A stretch of DNA of 64,000 nucleotides, taken from the NCBI RefSeq assembly GCF_002217395.1, contig NZ_MUHD01000043.1:1-64000 (forward strand), written 5' to 3'. Shown here piece by piece: positions 61,173 through 64,000 of the stretch; the stretch's first letter is position 1, and each line of letters starts with the position of its first letter. The position numbers were made by a program, and so were the translations under genes. Source of the DNA: Flavobacterium plurextorum (GTDB taxonomy: Bacteria > Bacteroidota > Bacteroidia > Flavobacteriales > Flavobacteriaceae). Below the pieces are notes generated by a model. It was not told where the DNA came from. It saw only the letters and a program-made list of their open reading frames with translations, and did no database searches.

Positions 61173-61573
61173 ACATACTAAACGGAACCATATCGCAAAT
61201 TCAATCTCATGAAGGTATTTCGCTTGTGAGAGTACAATCAAATGATGTTACTTTTTCTACAATTGTTCTCGATACACCAGAAACTTCGGATTACTTAAAA
61301 GTACAGAATCCTGTCAAAATTATTTTTAAAGAAACTGAAGTCGTGATTTCTAAAGATTTAAATCCAAATATTAGTACTCAGAATAAACTGTTATGCCGCA
61401 TTGAATCTATTCACAAAGGAGTGATTTTGAGCCAGATTAATTTGGTCCATGAGCAGCAGGTTATAAAATCAATTATAACAAGAAATGCTTGTGAAGAACT
61501 AAATTTAAAGGAAAATGATACAGTATTGGCTTTAATAAAAACAAACGAAGTAAGCTTATCTGCCCATGATTAA
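61169..61573 (+). CDS. Mop/TOBE-type molybdate-binding protein
   Basis: A 134-residue cytoplasmic protein made of two Mop-like beta-barrel repeats, about 1-65 and 70-130 (NGTISQIQSHEGISLVRV; CRIESIHKGVILSQINLV). Such domains bind molybdate or tungstate, for storage or sensing. It overlaps modA by 4 bases and modB by 8 bases. There is no helix-turn-helix, so it is not ModE. Confidence 0.8.
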   Translation: MNILNGTISQIQSHEGISLVRVQSNDVTFSTIVLDTPETSDYLKVQNPVKIIFKETEVVISKDLNPNISTQNKLLCRIESIHKGVILSQINLVHEQQVIKSIITRNACEELNLKENDTVLALIKTNEVSLSAHD

Positions 61574-62240
61574 TTTAGAACCCATATGGCTTACGGCAAA
61601 ATTGGCTTTGATTACCACAATAATACTTTTTTTTGTGGCCGTTCCACTTAGTTATTGGTTGTCTTACAGCAGGTTTCGGTTCAAAGCGGTTACTGAAGCT
61701 TTGATAAGTCTGCCTTTAGTTTTGCCGCCTTCGGTATTAGGTTTTTATCTTTTAATAGGTTTTAGTCCAGAAAATGCCTTTGGAAAATTTTTATCTGATT
61801 ATTTTGATCTTCGATTGGTGTTTACTTTTCAGGGATTAATTTTAGCTTCAGTTATATATAGTTTACCTTTTATGGTGAATCCTATTTTGTCAGGATTGAA
61901 AAATTTGCCGCCTGCACTTCAGGAAGCTTCTTTTACGCTTGGAAAATCAAGGTTTGTAACTGTTACAAAAATTTTACTGCCCAATATACAAGCGTCGTTA
62001 CTTACCGGAATTATAATGACTTTTGCGCATACAATAGGAGAGTTTGGCGTAGTTTTAATGGTGGGAGGAAGTATTCCTGAAGAAACCAAAGTAGTTTCGA
62101 TTGCCATTTACGAAGAAGTAGAATCGATGAATTATCATAATGCTAATGTTTATGCAGGGATTTTGTTTGTATTCTCCTTTCTTATTTTGCTTACTGTTCA
62201 TTTAATCAATAATAAATCCAGAAAAACTACACTTTATTAA
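61566..62240 (+). CDS. modB: Molybdate ABC transporter permease ModB
   Basis: A 224-residue inner membrane permease with five or six spans. The EAA-type loop reads EASFTLGKSRFVTVTKILLPN. IGEFGVVLMVGGSIPEETK is typical of molybdate permeases. Its stop overlaps the modC start by 1 base. Confidence 0.93.
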   Translation: MINLEPIWLTAKLALITTIILFFVAVPLSYWLSYSRFRFKAVTEALISLPLVLPPSVLGFYLLIGFSPENAFGKFLSDYFDLRLVFTFQGLILASVIYSLPFMVNPILSGLKNLPPALQEASFTLGKSRFVTVTKILLPNIQASLLTGIIMTFAHTIGEFGVVLMVGGSIPEETKVVSIAIYEEVESMNYHNANVYAGILFVFSFLILLTVHLINNKSRKTTLY

Positions 62241-63115
62241 TGATACAGTTTAATGCCTATAAAATGCTTCAAACCGCTGACGGTGAACTGCCGTTGGATG
62301 TTTCTTTGACTTTTGAGAAAGGTCAGTTTATTGCTGTTTACGGAAATTCTGGAGCAGGAAAAACTACCATTCTTAGAATATTAGCAGGACTTACGGAGGC
62401 AGAAAAAGTACAGATAAAAGTAGGAGACGAAGTTTGGGATGATTCTGAAAAAAAGCTTCATTTGCCAGTTCAAAAACGTTCTATAGGATTCGTTTTTCAG
62501 GATTTTGCTTTATTTCCGAATCTGACGGTTAAAGAAAATTTAGAGTTTGCATTATCTAAAAATGATTCAAACGAAATTGTTACTGAATTGATAGAACTGA
62601 TGGAATTGCAGTCGCTGCAAAATAGTAAACCGCAAAATTTATCTGGAGGGCAAAAACAACGTGTAGCTTTGGCGAGAGCAATTGTTCGTAAACCTGAGAT
62701 TCTATTGTTAGACGAACCGCTTTCGGCCTTAGATGACGAAATGCGATTTAAGCTTCAGGATTATATTTTGAAAATTCATCAAAAATATCAATTAACTACT
62801 TTGATGATCAGCCATTCGGCAGCCGAAATTTTTAAACTTTCGGATAAAGTAGTCGTTATCGACAAAGGTAAAATTAGTAAACAAGGAACGCCAAATGAGG
62901 TATTCGCTGAAAAGAAAATAAGCAGTAAATTTCAAATAACGGGAGAAATAATCAGCATTATAAAAAGCGATATTATTTATGTTGTACAAGTGTCTTCAGG
63001 AAATAATATTATAAAAGTCGTTGCGACAGAAGACGAGATTGTAAATTATAAAATAGGACAAAAAGTACTTGTGGCTTCAAAAGCCTTTAATCCTATTATT
63101 CAGATTTTATCCTAA
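62240..63115 (+). CDS. modC: Molybdate ABC transporter ATP-binding protein ModC
   Basis: A 291-residue ATPase. Walker A GNSGAGKTT, signature LSGGQKQRVALARA, Walker B ILLLDEPLSALDD and the switch His in MISHSAAEI are all present. Residues about 230-291 form a TOBE domain, often a molybdate regulatory site. Together with ModA and ModB it forms the uptake system. Confidence 0.93.
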   Translation: MIQFNAYKMLQTADGELPLDVSLTFEKGQFIAVYGNSGAGKTTILRILAGLTEAEKVQIKVGDEVWDDSEKKLHLPVQKRSIGFVFQDFALFPNLTVKENLEFALSKNDSNEIVTELIELMELQSLQNSKPQNLSGGQKQRVALARAIVRKPEILLLDEPLSALDDEMRFKLQDYILKIHQKYQLTTLMISHSAAEIFKLSDKVVVIDKGKISKQGTPNEVFAEKKISSKFQITGEIISIIKSDIIYVVQVSSGNNIIKVVATEDEIVNYKIGQKVLVASKAFNPIIQILS

Positions 63116-63161
63116 ATCAAAAAAGCGCAGATAATGTAGTGAAAATACTCTCTCTAAGTTC

Positions 63162-63198
63162 ATAACAAAAGCTACTCAATTTGAGTAGCTTTTGTTAT
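63162..63198. terminator. Terminator after modC
   Basis: ATAACAAAAGCTACTCAA and TTGAGTAGCTTTTGTTAT form an 18-base perfect stem. The core resembles the tRNA-operon terminator at 60108. It can serve both strands. Confidence 0.7.
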
Positions 63199-63313
63199 AT
63201 ATATTTGTCAAAAGATGAATTTGTTCCTTTTGTTGAATGTAAAATTTGTTGAGTGATAAATAGCGCAAGTTTCTTTAAATACGAGAATTCTAGTGAGTTT
63301 AGAATAGTAGTTT

Positions 63314-63883
63314 TTAAGAAATGTTTTTTAGGAAATCTAAAAGCTGTATTTCTCTTTTTATTATTCGTACCATAAACAATCCGAAAAGCAATAAAAAACC
63401 AAATCCGCTTATTACGATATAAAGGTAAAAACCGCTGGACAAATTTTCTTTAAAAACGGGTAATAGAAACGTAAAACCGGCTGCATAAGTCAAGTAGATT
63501 ATTGGTGTGCAGATGTAATGGATTTTTTTTCTCCATTGATAAAATTGAGAAGCCATTTTACTGTATTCAATTAAGGTCGTGTCCGTTTTTAAGTTTTCCA
63601 ATTTTTTTACACTAATCCATTCTAAGACTACACGAAATAGGAGCATTGTGATCATAATGCACAATCCAAAATTAAATAGTGTTTGTTTATAAGCACCAAC
63701 CCAAATATAATAATAGATCAATATTACTGCGGTCAGGCTCAAAATTATTCCAGTCCAAAAGTGATTGCGTTGAATCTTTTTAGTGTGTGCCTCAGCTTTT
63801 TTAATAATATCTGCGGCAGCTGGTTTTATATTGGATTCTGCTTGCTGATCCCAAATATTTTGTAATTCTTCAAATGTTTTCAT
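63314..63883 (-). CDS. Membrane protein of unknown function downstream of an ECF sigma gene
   Basis: 189 residues from the ATG at 63883; a GTG three codons earlier is less likely. Four hydrophobic segments (about 43-62, 72-90, 125-145, 152-172) follow a soluble N-terminus beginning MKTFEELQNIWDQQ. The start overlaps the end of the sigma factor gene by 14 bases, an arrangement usual for anti-sigma or sigma-associated membrane proteins. No family is recognised. Confidence 0.65.
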   Translation of the reverse strand: MKTFEELQNIWDQQAESNIKPAAADIIKKAEAHTKKIQRNHFWTGIILSLTAVILIYYYIWVGAYKQTLFNFGLCIMITMLLFRVVLEWISVKKLENLKTDTTLIEYSKMASQFYQWRKKIHYICTPIIYLTYAAGFTFLLPVFKENLSSGFYLYIVISGFGFLLLFGLFMVRIIKREIQLLDFLKNIS

Positions 63884-64000
63884 TTTGTACACATTGAGTT
63901 AAACTTTTCTTGATTCGATGGATTCTAACGCGAAGTGTTTCTTCGGTTATTCCTATTACTTCTGATATTTCGGGATATTCTATTCCGTCTAAAGTCATCA
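63870..64000 (-). CDS. ECF sigma factor, C-terminal part (cut by window edge)
   Basis: The last 43 codons of a minus-strand gene ending TGA at 63870. The peptide, DGIEYPEISEVIGITEETLR then VRIHRIKKSL, is a sigma-70 region 4 helix-turn-helix. The rest lies beyond the window. Confidence 0.75.
   Translation of the reverse strand, partial: MTLDGIEYPEISEVIGITEETLRVRIHRIKKSLTQCVQNENI

Overview
The window looks like a chromosomal segment of a Flavobacterium-type member of the Bacteroidota. It is AT-rich, has SusC/SusD pairs, uses promoters of the Bacteroidota form (TTTG, about 19 bases, then TAnnTTTG), has weak ribosome binding sites, and its protein families look flavobacterial. The species cannot be fixed from sequence alone.

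Region 1 (1-14.7 kb, minus strand) is one long sulfur-ester locus: SusC, SusD, a long arylsulfatase, a 39-residue membrane peptide, a fatty acid hydroxylase-like membrane protein, a secreted rhodanese-thioredoxin protein, a second sulfatase, a YeiH-type transporter and a third sulfatase. There are no glycoside hydrolases, so I read it as sulfate-ester scavenging rather than a glycan locus. A promoter plus conserved leader stands about 490 nt upstream of susC. An almost identical copy lies at the left edge of the window, facing an unseen operon.

Region 2 (15.2-30 kb, plus strand) holds nitrate genes: two NarK-type carriers, a membrane cytochrome-like protein, a cytoplasmic-type molybdopterin nitrate reductase, a four-cluster ferredoxin, a Tat-type Rieske protein and a small membrane protein. 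A molybdenum cofactor set follows (moeA, mobA, moaD, moeB, moaE, a moaC-moaB fusion, moaA), with cobA for siroheme.

Region 3 (30-49 kb, mostly minus strand) holds an H1-like lysine-rich protein, a rubredoxin joined to a degenerate nitrite/sulfite reductase fold, a second nitrate reductase fused to a flavin reductase and a BFD cluster, a divergent FNR-type regulator with four candidate cluster cysteines, a porin, a third NarK, a NarX/NarL-like two-component pair, a DUF4202 protein, nirD and nirB. A palindrome of the form TAMGTA-N4-TACKTA recurs at moeA, nas/fnr, narK and nirB and probably ties these genes into one regulon.

Region 4 (49-64 kb) is mixed: a META lipoprotein, a DUF2130 protein, a small redox/stress group (LysR regulator, methyltransferase, DUF3291, monooxygenase, quinone reductase, aldo/keto reductase, AraC regulator), an NlpC/P60 peptidase, a thiolase, three tRNAs (Ser, Pro, Arg), a molybdate ABC transporter with a separate Mop-type protein, and the end of an ECF sigma factor with a membrane protein behind it. 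Molybdate uptake, cofactor synthesis, siroheme methylation, nitrate and nitrite transport, reduction and sensing are thus all within about 48 kb. Two families of palindromic intergenic repeats are scattered through the window.
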